The notes: generated by a model from the sequence alone, not told the origin. A stretch of DNA of 33,283 bases from Polynucleobacter sp. (GCA_023253245.1 JALRHB010000004.1:1-33283); one strand, 5' to 3'; shown: positions 17,219 to 24,863, counted from the stretch's first letter. Numbers and translations are program-made.

Positions 17219-18121
17219 ATGGAAGTTCGACACCTAATATTTTTAATATTTGTTCTGTCTGCGATCTATGTCTATTACAGGGGTAGGGTCAGATTTGGTA
17301 TCGTACGCTCTCTCACAGACTACCAAGTTCTTTTGGCACCAATTAACAGCCTTCTCTACCTTTTCTCCAAAACTAAAGCGGGGGCCTTTATTCCCGTAAA
17401 AGAATTTCCTGAAATGCAGATCCTCCAAGATAACTGGCAAATTATTCGAGATGAGGCATTAGCCTTAAATGCTGATGGCGCGATTGCCGCTGCAACTGGT
17501 TATAACGACATCGGCTTTAATTCTTTCTTTAGAACTGGATGGAAGCGCTTTCACCTCTACTGGTATGGGAAAGAAATGCCCTCGGCACAGGCCAATTGTC
17601 CTAAAACAGTTGCACTACTAAAATCAATTCCATCTGTTAAAGCAGCCATGTTCGCCTCCCTTCCACCTGGTGCTACTCTCGTGCGACACCGCGACCCTTA
17701 TGCAGGATCTTTGCGTTATCACATAGGCCTTCTCACCCCAAATGATCCGAAATGCTTTATTGACGTTGATGGGGAACGCTATTACTGGAAAGATGGCGAA
17801 CCTGTAATGTTTGATGAAACTTACATTCATTACGCAGCCAATGAAACTGAGCATCAACGTATCGTCCTCTTTTGCGATGTAGAGCGCCCTGTTTATACAA
17901 AAACTGTGCAACTTTTTAATCGCTGGTTTGGTCGGCATGTCATGAGCGCAGCATCATCACAAAATGTTGAGGGCGAACAAGTGGGCTTTGTTAATGTGCT
18001 CTTTAAATATTTTTACCATTTAAGAGCACAAGCAAAAAAATTGAAAGCAACCCATCGTCAGGTCTACTACATTGGGAAATGGGCGCTAATTTTAGGAATT
18101 TTATGGGCAATATTTTGGTAA
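17219..18121 (+). CDS. lpxO: LpxO-type lipid A hydroxylase (aspartyl/asparaginyl beta-hydroxylase family)
   Basis: 300 aa, the size of LpxO. An Fe(II)/2-oxoglutarate dioxygenase that adds a 2-hydroxyl to a lipid A acyl chain at the inner membrane. Seen: an N-terminal hydrophobic helix (5-20), the iron triad as His157-x-Asp159 (LVRHRDPYAG) and His212 (NETEHQRIVLFCD), with a nearby Arg for 2-oxoglutarate, and a second hydrophobic helix at the very C terminus (285-300). Both helices fit membrane anchoring. No strong ribosome site is seen. A peptide aspartyl hydroxylase is the alternative, but the membrane ends favour LpxO. An LpxL-type acyltransferase lies 1 kb downstream. Confidence 0.88.
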   Translation: MEVRHLIFLIFVLSAIYVYYRGRVRFGIVRSLTDYQVLLAPINSLLYLFSKTKAGAFIPVKEFPEMQILQDNWQIIRDEALALNADGAIAAATGYNDIGFNSFFRTGWKRFHLYWYGKEMPSAQANCPKTVALLKSIPSVKAAMFASLPPGATLVRHRDPYAGSLRYHIGLLTPNDPKCFIDVDGERYYWKDGEPVMFDETYIHYAANETEHQRIVLFCDVERPVYTKTVQLFNRWFGRHVMSAASSQNVEGEQVGFVNVLFKYFYHLRAQAKKLKATHRQVYYIGKWALILGILWAIFW

Positions 18122-18122
18122 T

Positions 18123-18419
18123 TTAAAAGCTGAGTACTTCCATAATTTGTTCTGGGGTGATTGAACCCAAAATCTCAAGTCTCTTTTTTCGACTAGTTTG
18201 GCCGGAAAGAAATTGAATTTGCTTTTGTGGAACTTTTAGTTTTTTTGAAAGCCAAGCCAGCAACATTTCATTTGCCTTATTATCAGCAGCAATCGCCTGC
18301 AGAGAAATCTTTAAACACCCATCATGCAAACCCACTATTTTGGTTTGCTTTGCGCCAGGTTGACAGTACAGGCTAAGCACAATTCCTGTAGGGGTTTGTT
18401 TTAACCAATTCACTATCAT
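18123..18419 (-). CDS. DUF167 (YggU) family protein
   Basis: 98 aa. Typical DUF167 elements are seen: VLSLYCQPGAKQTKIVGLHDG at 15-35, LKISLQAIAADNKANEMLL (usually LKIxLxAPPVDGKANxAL; here the usual Pro-Pro is Ile-Ala), and the C-terminal SGQTSRKKRLEI. The family has a small alpha/beta fold and no established function. The ATG has AAGGA at good spacing. Its stop lies 1 base from that of lpxO (convergent), and its start is 22 bp from the carbonic anhydrase gene (divergent). Confidence 0.88.
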   Translation of the reverse strand: MIVNWLKQTPTGIVLSLYCQPGAKQTKIVGLHDGCLKISLQAIAADNKANEMLLAWLSKKLKVPQKQIQFLSGQTSRKKRLEILGSITPEQIMEVLSF

Positions 18420-18441
18420 TAAAGTCCTTTAAACTAAGGGC

Positions 18442-19107
18442 ATGATAACGAAAAACTCTAGCGCACTTGAACAATTATTTGCCAATAATCGTTCTTGGGC
18501 AGAGGCAATGGTTGCCGAAGATCCACAGTTCTTTAAGCGCTTACTTTCACAACAGGCCCCTGAGTACCTTTGGATTGGTTGCGCAGACAGTCGTGTACCC
18601 GCCAATGATATTGTTAACTTACTGCCAGGGGAATTATTTGTTCATCGCAATATTGCCAACGTAGTAGTGCATACCGATTTGAATTGCTTATCTGTCATTC
18701 AATTTGCGATTGACTTACTAAAGGTAAAACATATTTTGGTAGTAGGGCACTATGGCTGCTCCGGTGTTCATGCTGCTATGACCGATAAACGCGTTGGTCT
18801 TGCTGATAATTGGTTGCGTCATGTCAAAGATGTTCATCAAAAACATGAACGCTATCTTGGAGAAATCATTCCAAGCCCAAGAAGACATGATCGCTTGTGC
18901 GAACTTAATGTGATTGAACAAGTAGTCAATGTGTGCGAAACCACCATCGTGCAAGATGCTTGGGCAAGAGGCCAAGATCTTACTGTGCATGGCTGGACAT
19001 ATCGACTCGAGACAGGCCTAGTGAATGACTTGGGTATGTCTATTAGCTCGCCAGAAGAAATGAATGTCAGATACGCCAAATCTCTCTCGCGCTATGACGC
19101 TGAATAA
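18442..19107 (+). CDS. can: Beta-class carbonic anhydrase
   Basis: 221 aa, matching E. coli Can. It interconverts CO2 and bicarbonate in the cytoplasm and supplies bicarbonate for carboxylases. Zinc ligands and the Asp-Arg pair are visible: Cys47, Asp49 and Arg51 (GCADSRVPA), His103 and Cys106 (VGHYGCSGV). This layout with Asp49 as possible fourth ligand is that of type II beta enzymes. An AAGGG sits close to the ATG. The start is only 22 bp from the divergent DUF167 gene. An SbtA-type bicarbonate transporter lies 10 kb to the right, a possible functional partner. Confidence 0.95.
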   Translation: MITKNSSALEQLFANNRSWAEAMVAEDPQFFKRLLSQQAPEYLWIGCADSRVPANDIVNLLPGELFVHRNIANVVVHTDLNCLSVIQFAIDLLKVKHILVVGHYGCSGVHAAMTDKRVGLADNWLRHVKDVHQKHERYLGEIIPSPRRHDRLCELNVIEQVVNVCETTIVQDAWARGQDLTVHGWTYRLETGLVNDLGMSISSPEEMNVRYAKSLSRYDAE

Positions 19108-19115
19108 TTTCGGTC

Positions 19116-20003
19116 TTGTTAAAAAAACTATCTAATTATTCTGGGGTTGCTCTTCTCAGAGCGCTCGCATCACTTCCGTATAAAACTCTGATTACGATTG
19201 GCTATGGCTTGGGTTGGCTCGCTGCCCACATTCCCTCCGAACGCAATCGTGTTGTTAAAAAAAATCTTCAACTATGTTTTCCCGAGTTAGATAGCTTAGA
19301 AATTGATCAGCTCAGAAAACAACATTGGCGACTTCTTGGGAGAAGCTTGGTTGAGAAAAGCATCATTTGGCTTGGTAGCAAGAAGCAACTAGAAGAGATG
19401 ATTGAAGTGCATTCAGAGATAGACCTGACAGATAGAAAACCAAGGATATTGGTCAATATGCACTTCATTGGTATTGAAGGCAGCATTATCCTAAGCGCAC
19501 TCTCCCAAGAGAAGGGGTGGCCAAGAACCTCAGGCTTTTTTCAAAGAATGAAAAATCCTTTTTTTAACCGCAAAATTATCGAGTGGCGCAATCGATTTGG
19601 AGGTAACTCTATTGATCGTCAAGGAAATCTTCTTGAGTTAATTAGAGAAATTCGTAAAGGTAGCTTTATCATCATTGCACCAGATATTGATCTCGGGCTC
19701 AAAGATTCAACCTTTGTTCCTTTTTTTGATATTCAAACCAATACTATTACGGCTGTTTCTAGGATCGCCAAAATCACAAACGCACAAGTTTGTATGATGA
19801 TTACCACTCTAAAGAAAGATGAGGCGGGATATCTTTGCTCAATTAGCAAGCCATTAGAAAATTTTCCTACCGATGACCCTCAGGCTGATACTGCCAGACT
19901 TAATCAAATTTTTGAAAAAGAAATCCGCTTACGTCCAGCCGAATATTATTGGGTACACAAACGATTTAAGAATCGTCCATTTAACGAAGCAAATCCTTAC
20001 TAG
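19116..20003 (+). CDS. Lipid A biosynthesis acyltransferase (LpxL/HtrB family)
   Basis: 295 aa. The family adds secondary acyl chains to Kdo2-lipid A precursors at the inner membrane using acyl-ACP. The catalytic HX4E box is His116-Glu121 (NMHFIGIEG); further family elements are IPSERNRVVKKNLQLCFPEL (39-58), FQRMKNPFFNRKI and the C-terminal RPAEYYWVHKRFKNRP. An N-terminal hydrophobic segment (10-38) anchors it. It starts with TTG at 19116, 8 bases after the can stop; no ATG or GTG in frame would give a better family start. It is probably cotranscribed with can. Confidence 0.92.
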   Translation: MLKKLSNYSGVALLRALASLPYKTLITIGYGLGWLAAHIPSERNRVVKKNLQLCFPELDSLEIDQLRKQHWRLLGRSLVEKSIIWLGSKKQLEEMIEVHSEIDLTDRKPRILVNMHFIGIEGSIILSALSQEKGWPRTSGFFQRMKNPFFNRKIIEWRNRFGGNSIDRQGNLLELIREIRKGSFIIIAPDIDLGLKDSTFVPFFDIQTNTITAVSRIAKITNAQVCMMITTLKKDEAGYLCSISKPLENFPTDDPQADTARLNQIFEKEIRLRPAEYYWVHKRFKNRPFNEANPY

Positions 20004-20036
20004 CCATAAATGAATTAATTCCTACATAATGTGGTG

Positions 20037-20774
20037 ATGGAAGAAAAAATTCGCATCTCTAAACTGCTATCAGAATTGGGTCTATGCTCTCGCCGTGAAG
20101 CTGACTCATATATTGAGCAAGGCTTGGTGACAGTAGATGGTGTGGTCGTAAACGAACTGGGCTCTCGCGCATTTCGGCATCAAAAAATAGAGCTGCAATC
20201 GGGTGCCAAAGCACAACAAGCTTCTAGGGTGACTGTTATTTTGAATAAGCCCGTGGGGTATATCTCTCATTATGATGATGAGCAAGAATATCGACCAGCA
20301 GCCTCACTCATAACACCAGAGAACTACTTTTCTAGCCCCCTGGATAAAGGGCGAAACCCGCGCTTCAATACCAAAGGCTTGGCTCCTGCTGGTCGTCTAG
20401 ATATTGACTCTACAGGTATGTTAGTTCTAACTCAAGATGGGCGAATTGCCAAACTACTTATCGGCGAAAACAGTCCCATTGAAAAAGAATATCTTGTCCG
20501 GGTTGAGGGCGCACTCTCTTTTGCTGATTTAGATCGGTTACGGCATGGTCTTGAGCTTGATGGGCTAGCCTTAAAGCCAGCCCAAGTCAGTTGGCAGAAT
20601 GAAGATCAACTCCGATTTGTGTTACGCGAGGGACGTAAGCGTCAAATTCGTAGAATGTGTGAGATGGTTGGGCTCAAGGTTTTAGGCTTAAAGCGTGTTC
20701 GCATGGGACGGATTTCGCTTGGAGCCCTGCCACCGGGCAAATGGCGCTTTCTTAGGCCTGAGGAACAGTTTTAA
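20037..20774 (+). CDS. 23S rRNA pseudouridine synthase, RluF/RluB type (RsuA family)
   Basis: 245 aa from ATG 20037; two GTG codons at 20031 and 20034 are equally possible starts and no ribosome site decides. An N-terminal S4 RNA-binding domain (about 4-60; RISKLLSELGLCSRREADSYI) precedes the RsuA-type catalytic domain. The catalytic Asp sits in PAGRLDIDSTGMLVLTQDG; other family boxes are ILNKPVGYIS, EKEYLVRVEG and REGRKRQIRRMCE. It isomerises a uridine in 23S rRNA; the loop after ILNKPVGYIS and the short length look RluF-like (U2604), but RluB or RluE cannot be excluded. Confidence 0.85.
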   Translation: MEEKIRISKLLSELGLCSRREADSYIEQGLVTVDGVVVNELGSRAFRHQKIELQSGAKAQQASRVTVILNKPVGYISHYDDEQEYRPAASLITPENYFSSPLDKGRNPRFNTKGLAPAGRLDIDSTGMLVLTQDGRIAKLLIGENSPIEKEYLVRVEGALSFADLDRLRHGLELDGLALKPAQVSWQNEDQLRFVLREGRKRQIRRMCEMVGLKVLGLKRVRMGRISLGALPPGKWRFLRPEEQF

Positions 20775-20812
20775 GCTTTTCCCCCGCTTATAATCCAGTC
20801 TATTCAAATAGG
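20766..20812 (+). promoter_or_regulatory. Candidate prfC promoter and ribosome site
   Basis: A perfect -10 box TATAAT lies at 20789-20794; the -35 region (around 20766-20771) is poor. Transcription would begin near 20801, giving a leader of about 18 bases to an ATT codon at 20819, with AGG at 20810-20812 six bases before it. The geometry supports ATT as the initiation codon of prfC. Confidence 0.5.
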
Positions 20813-20818
20813 CTCAGA

Positions 20819-22453
20819 ATTACCATCGATACCATCACCTCCAGCACTCCCGGCGCAGAAGTCTTAAGACGTCGTAGCTTTGCCATCATCTCCCATCCGG
20901 ATGCAGGTAAAACTACGCTTACTGAAAAATTACTCCTTTACGCTGGTGCCATTCAAATTGCTGGCAGTGTTAAAGCTCGCAAAGCCAGTAGACATGCGAC
21001 TTCAGACTGGATGGAAATTGAAAAGCAGCGCGGAATTTCTGTTGCTAGCTCCGTAATGCAGATGGAATATCGTGATTGCATTATTAATTTGCTCGATACC
21101 CCAGGCCACCAAGATTTCTCTGAAGATACTTATCGCGTTCTCACAGCCGTAGACTCAGCCCTAATGGTAATTGACGCGGCCAATGGTGTTGAATCACAAA
21201 CCCTGCGCTTGCTTGAGGTATGTCGTGCCCGCAACACTCCCATTGTTACTTTTATTAACAAAATGGATCGCGAAGTTAAACCACCCATGGAGTTGATGGA
21301 TGAAATTGAATCCGCTCTTGGAATCGAAGTGGTTCCATTTACTTGGCCAGTAGGCATGGGTAAGTCATTCGCTGGAGTAATTGATATTGCCAACTCTCAA
21401 ATGCGGATGTTTAAAGCGGGCGAAGATCGTGTGACAGAAAACTCACATGCGATAGTGGATGTGAATGATCCGGCCCTCAAAGAGCGCCTTGGGGCAGATC
21501 TGGAAAATGCCTTGGCTGCGGTCGATCTCATTAAAAACGCAATGCCTGCTTTTAACAAAGAAGCATTTTTAGCAGGGCATCAATCTCCTGTATTTTTTGG
21601 CTCTGCTATTAATAATTTTGGTGTACGTGAAATTCTGAATACTTTAGTTGAGTTGGCGCCATCACCCGGATCACGCAAAGCCTTACAACGCGAAGTGAGC
21701 CCAGCAGAAAATAAATTCTCAGCAGTAGTATTCAAAATTCAAGCCAATATGGATCCGGCTCATCGAGATCGTGTAGCCTTTTTACGTATCTGCTCAGGCC
21801 ACTTTCAGCGTGGCATGAAACTCAAAATTTGTCGCAATGGCAAAGAGGTGCGCACCAATAACGCACTCTCTTTTCTATCTCAAAGACGCGACATCTTAGA
21901 TGAAGCATTTCCCGGTGACATCATTGGATTGCCAAATCATGGGCTCTTAAGGCTAGGTGATACGCTAACTGAGGGTGAGCAACTCCAATTTACCGGCCTA
22001 CCTTTCTTCGCCCCCGAGATTTTCCGCATGGTCGAATCTGCCGATCCATTACGCTCCAAACAATTACGAACTGGCTTAATGCAGCTAGGAGAAGAAGGTG
22101 CTATTCAAGTATTTCGTCCGATGACGGGTGGCACGATGCTCCTTGGAGCTTTTGGGCAACTGCAGTTTGAAGTTGTGAGCCACCGTTTGCAAACTGAGTA
22201 TGGGGCTGAGGTTCGCCTGCTACCTGCACGCTATAACTTAGCTCGTTGGGTTAGCTCTGATGATCCCGTTGCCCTAAAGAAATTCATCCAAGAAAATATT
22301 CACCGTATGGCTGAAGATGTTGTAGGAGCCCCGGTATTTCTAGCCTCCCATAAGTCAGAGCTCGACGTTGCTCAGCAACGCTGGGAATCTATTCAATTCC
22401 ATGCATTACGAGAGCATGCAGGCTTAATTTACCAGTCTGATCTAGCTGGTTAA
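20819..22453 (+). CDS. prfC: Peptide chain release factor 3, probable ATT start
   Basis: About 544 aa if begun at ATT 20819 (MTIDTITSS...), close to the RF3 length. RF3 is a GTPase that removes RF1/RF2 from the ribosome after termination. Seen: G1 SHPDAGKTT (about residues 25-33), switch I with ARKASRHATSDWM and EKQRGISV, G3 DTPGHQDFSEDTYR, G4 NKMD, then domains II and III with FRPMTGGTMLLGAFGQLQFEV. From the in-frame stop at 20759 to the P-loop there is no ATG, GTG, TTG or CTG, and no ATG, GTG or TTG in any frame between 20775 and 20830. The first ATG (21011) lies after the P-loop and cannot be the true start. ATC at 20825 or 20834 is the alternative. Confidence 0.9.
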   Translation: MTIDTITSSTPGAEVLRRRSFAIISHPDAGKTTLTEKLLLYAGAIQIAGSVKARKASRHATSDWMEIEKQRGISVASSVMQMEYRDCIINLLDTPGHQDFSEDTYRVLTAVDSALMVIDAANGVESQTLRLLEVCRARNTPIVTFINKMDREVKPPMELMDEIESALGIEVVPFTWPVGMGKSFAGVIDIANSQMRMFKAGEDRVTENSHAIVDVNDPALKERLGADLENALAAVDLIKNAMPAFNKEAFLAGHQSPVFFGSAINNFGVREILNTLVELAPSPGSRKALQREVSPAENKFSAVVFKIQANMDPAHRDRVAFLRICSGHFQRGMKLKICRNGKEVRTNNALSFLSQRRDILDEAFPGDIIGLPNHGLLRLGDTLTEGEQLQFTGLPFFAPEIFRMVESADPLRSKQLRTGLMQLGEEGAIQVFRPMTGGTMLLGAFGQLQFEVVSHRLQTEYGAEVRLLPARYNLARWVSSDDPVALKKFIQENIHRMAEDVVGAPVFLASHKSELDVAQQRWESIQFHALREHAGLIYQSDLAG

Positions 22454-22454
22454 T

Positions 22455-22703
22455 TTAACGCAAATTTAATTTCGGGTAGTTGCAATCAAATACTGCAACT
22501 AAAGATGTATCACTCTTTCTAAAGCTGGCAGTTTTTCCATACTGAGCACAATAGGCATTTGCTTTTTGGGTCAGAGATTCAATTGAATCGCCATCGCTAT
22601 TCAAAAAGGTTACATGGTTCGAATCTGATGCATCGGTATATACCGCTGCACAGCCAACTAGGAAAAACACAGTGAAAAACAAGCATCGCACCAATTGATT
22701 CAT
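22455..22703 (-). CDS. Small lipoprotein of unknown function
   Basis: 82 aa from ATG 22703, chosen because GAGGGTG lies six bases before it; an ATG 12 bases upstream overlaps that ribosome site. A type II signal peptide is clear: MNQLVRCLFFTVFFLVGC with lipobox Cys18. The mature part (about 64 aa) is polar, with two cysteines (YCAQYG and FDCNYP) and no motif I recognise. Ser/Ala after the lipid Cys suggests outer-membrane sorting by the E. coli rule. It is convergent with prfC with only one base between the stops. Confidence 0.75.
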   Translation of the reverse strand: MNQLVRCLFFTVFFLVGCAAVYTDASDSNHVTFLNSDGDSIESLTQKANAYCAQYGKTASFRKSDTSLVAVFDCNYPKLNLR

Positions 22704-22750
22704 TAACACCCTCATTAAAAAATTAATTATGTCTAAATCATAATGTCTGC

Positions 22751-22796
22751 TGCGCCAAATGCCTTATTGAATATGTGATTACCATTCCTTGGCGCA
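22751..22796. repeat. 8-bp inverted repeat with 30-base gap
   Basis: TGCGCCAA (22751-22758) and TTGGCGCA (22789-22796) are exact reverse complements. They lie in the divergent intergenic region between the small lipoprotein and the histidine phosphatase, right next to the palindrome at 22801-22817, which shares the TTGGC/GCCAA core. Confidence 0.4.
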
Positions 22797-22800
22797 TAAG

Positions 22801-22817
22801 TTGGCTTTCAAAGCCAA
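22801..22817. promoter_or_regulatory. Perfect 17-base palindrome upstream of the histidine phosphatase gene
   Basis: TTGGCTTTCAAAGCCAA is a perfect inverted repeat (8-base arms, one central base) 35 bases before the ATG at 22852. No T-run follows on either strand, so it is not a terminator; its position fits an operator overlapping a promoter. The binding protein is unknown. Confidence 0.42.
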
Positions 22818-22851
22818 ACTCTAGTGAAATTTTTTATGCAATACTAGACAG

Positions 22852-23496
22852 ATGAGTACTACAAGATTCTGCCTCATCCGCCATGGTGAAACAAACTGGA
22901 ATGCTGAGCGACGCCTTCAAGGCCACACCGATACAGCTCTTAACTCACGTGGCGAGATGCAGGCCAGGCTAATGGCACAAGCCCTTAAAAATGCCAAGCT
23001 TTCATTTGACGTTTTGTACTCTAGTGATCTTCAAAGAGCAGTTCATACTGCTGATGCGATTGTGCAATCATTTGGAGTTAAAAATAACATCGATAGCGCC
23101 TTGCGAGAGCGCCATTTTGGAGCGCTTCAAGGTCTAAGCATTGATCAGGCGCCGCTAGCTCACCCCGACATATGGCAGGCTCATATTGCTCGCCAGCTAG
23201 ATCACGATCTGGCAGGCGGTGAAAGCATTCTTCAGTTTGCAGCTCGAGTCGAGAGTGCAATTGAAAGGTTGCGCGCACTACATCATGGAAAAACAATTTT
23301 GCTAGTTAGTCATGGGGGCACCCTTGATATGATGTATCGAATTGCAAGTAAGCAATCCCTCGACTCTGAGCGAATTGTCTCGGTACCCAATGCCTCTTTA
23401 AATTGGATTACTCATAACGATCAAGGCTGGTCGGTAGAGCGCTGGGCCGACATAAGGCATCTTCAAGATGGGGCTCTCGAAAACGTAGACCTCTAA
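22852..23496 (+). CDS. Histidine phosphatase / phosphoglycerate-mutase-like protein (GpmB/CobC type)
   Basis: 214 aa. The phosphohistidine motif RHGETNWN places the nucleophile at His11 with Arg10; the second His is His154 (LVSHGGTLDM), and the acid is Glu86 (LRERHFGALQG). This complete set supports an active branch-1 histidine phosphatase. Annotators usually call such proteins phosphoglycerate mutase, but lone GpmB/CobC-like members mostly act as phosphatases on small phosphoesters; the substrate is unknown here. No cobalamin genes are near. It is followed by a hairpin terminator. Confidence 0.88.
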   Translation: MSTTRFCLIRHGETNWNAERRLQGHTDTALNSRGEMQARLMAQALKNAKLSFDVLYSSDLQRAVHTADAIVQSFGVKNNIDSALRERHFGALQGLSIDQAPLAHPDIWQAHIARQLDHDLAGGESILQFAARVESAIERLRALHHGKTILLVSHGGTLDMMYRIASKQSLDSERIVSVPNASLNWITHNDQGWSVERWADIRHLQDGALENVDL

Positions 23497-23520
23497 TAAA
23501 AAACCGCCATCAGGCGGTTT
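23495..23520. terminator. Hairpin terminator between histidine phosphatase and 80-aa gene
   Basis: AAACCGCC (23501-23508), loop ATCA, GGCGGTTT (23513-23520). Read on the minus strand the hairpin is followed by a T-rich run (about 23506-23495), so it best serves the minus-strand gene at 23542-23784; on the plus strand only three T follow. Confidence 0.75.
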
Positions 23521-23541
23521 CAAATCCCAGGGCAATAGTAA

Positions 23542-23784
23542 TTACTTTCTAATGTGGGCATGGCGAGCAGCGTCTTGTGACATGCCATCGCCTCTAGGTT
23601 TACCCTCTAGGGCTTCCTTTTCAGCAGTAATTTCTTTGCGGCGCTCCTTGCAAGAACCCGCTATTTCTTGCAAAGCTTTACGCGCTCTTGCGGCAGAGGC
23701 CTTCACTCCTTTGCTTTGAAACTTTTCATTTTCAGCTTGATAGGTTTCAAAAGCTGCGATTAATTTGTCATGATGATGTGACAT
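23542..23784 (-). CDS. Small highly charged protein of unknown function
   Basis: 80 aa, preceded by AAGGA at good spacing and followed by a good terminator, so a real single gene. It is rich in Lys, Arg, Glu and Ala, begins MSHHHDKL, and is probably almost all helix; the first 60 residues (FETYQAENEKFQSK; SAARARKALQEIA) look coiled-coil capable. The Ala/Lys/Arg-rich middle resembles histone-H1-like and nucleoid-associated proteins only in composition. I do not recognise a family. Confidence 0.78.
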   Translation of the reverse strand: MSHHHDKLIAAFETYQAENEKFQSKGVKASAARARKALQEIAGSCKERRKEITAEKEALEGKPRGDGMSQDAARHAHIRK

Positions 23785-23856
23785 AGTTTTCCTTATTTAT
23801 AGTTGAGTGAGCCTAGCTAAGATGCACTTTAACCCATTACTGAAACAATTCTCTGA

Positions 23857-24609
23857 TTATTGTGTCCAATGATCTATGATGGCCTTAAGCTTTTCGGGAC
23901 CGAGCTCGTTTAAGTATTGATTAAAGTCATCACGTAACTTGGAGCCCTTTTTAAAAGCAAATCCAAGCTTATCAAAGCCTATCACTTGATAACTACTGCT
24001 TACAGGTAAATTGAGTGATTTTTGATAATTCACCAACATGACGTTATCCACAAATACTAAATCTACATTCCCATTTTGCAGGGCAATCAGTGCCTCTGCT
24101 GGAGATGGATATAGCTTGACCTGATCTACGGAATAATATCCTTGGGGTTGCAGCACATTTTTTACATAGTCATCAAAGACCGTGCCTGTGGGGTAGGCAA
24201 TCGTATATTTTTTGAGCTGCGATAAATCTGTTATTTTAATATTTCGTTTATTAAGGCTAATCAGCTGCCAAGTGCTAACAAAGTATGGATTAGAGAAATC
24301 CATCACCTCTTTACGCTTATCGGTAATCGATATTCCAGAAAAGGCCACATCCGCCTGTCCACTAGCAACTGCTCCTAACATTCCTAGCCAGTCATAAGCA
24401 GTCATCTTGAACTTACAGTTGCGAGATTTGCAATAGCCCTCAAAGATTTCCAAATCAACGCCTGTATATTTACCATCTTTTTCAAATAGCATCGGGGGTA
24501 TTGATGGCGATACAGCTACCTTAATCACATTTGAGGGCTCTTCTTTTGAGCAGGCTACTAATAATAAAAGTGAGCAAAATAGAATGGTGAATAAGCGGAT
24601 AGATTTCAT
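23857..24609 (-). CDS. Periplasmic amino-acid-type solute-binding lipoprotein (SBP family 3)
   Basis: 250 aa. Type II signal peptide with lipobox LLLVAC (Cys20), then a two-lobe binding domain. Family-3 elements are visible: FEKDGKYTGVDLEIFEGYC near 43-61, the box SGQADVAFSGISITDKRKEVMDFSNPY, and FAFKKGSKLRDDFNQYLNEL near the end. Such proteins capture polar amino acids for ABC importers. No permease or ATPase gene is adjacent, so it may serve a remote transporter or act as a sensor. No ribosome site is seen before the ATG. Confidence 0.88.
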   Translation of the reverse strand: MKSIRLFTILFCSLLLLVACSKEEPSNVIKVAVSPSIPPMLFEKDGKYTGVDLEIFEGYCKSRNCKFKMTAYDWLGMLGAVASGQADVAFSGISITDKRKEVMDFSNPYFVSTWQLISLNKRNIKITDLSQLKKYTIAYPTGTVFDDYVKNVLQPQGYYSVDQVKLYPSPAEALIALQNGNVDLVFVDNVMLVNYQKSLNLPVSSSYQVIGFDKLGFAFKKGSKLRDDFNQYLNELGPEKLKAIIDHWTQ

Positions 24610-24658
24610 GGAGGGAGATTTATGGTCTATTGAGTGCTATTCCAGCGAGGTGATGATA

Positions 24659-24811
24659 CTACTTACCTTGACACACCAAAGGCATTTCCCATAAAGGCTT
24701 CTCTTGCCTAAAATCACAACTAATGCCATCAGGCGATGTGGAGCTTGCTTGACAAGCTCCCAAAATAATGACGAAGAAGGAAAGTAAGACAAAACTAATT
24801 ATGGAACGCAT
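24659..24811 (-). CDS. Tiny lipoprotein, 50 aa
   Basis: A 50-codon frame from ATG 24811 to TAG 24659. The first 20 residues form a clear lipoprotein signal (MRSIISFVLLSFFVIILGAC, lipobox LGAC, Cys20). The mature peptide is only 31 residues, polar, with two more cysteines (Cys32 in ISCDF and Cys48 in LVCQGK) that could form a disulphide. It lies between the solute-binding protein and the HAD gene on the same strand. Its ribosome site is weak (GGA about 12 bases upstream). The lipobox at the correct place is the main evidence that it is real. Confidence 0.62.
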   Translation of the reverse strand: MRSIISFVLLSFFVIILGACQASSTSPDGISCDFRQEKPLWEMPLVCQGK

Positions 24812-24863
24812 GGTCGAATATCCATTAGTGTGTTGTTAGATTGAAAGCATCCATTTACTTTGG

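Noticed and set aside
21011..22453. Calling prfC from its first ATG, or as an N-terminally broken pseudogene
   Set aside because: The frame stays open upstream and encodes an intact P-loop and switch I, so the gene is whole and only the start codon is unusual.
24741..24759. Inverted repeat GAGCTTG/CAAGCTC
   Set aside because: It lies within the coding part of the 50-aa lipoprotein (Ala-Cys-Gln-Ala-Ser) and has no T-run; likely a product of codon use.
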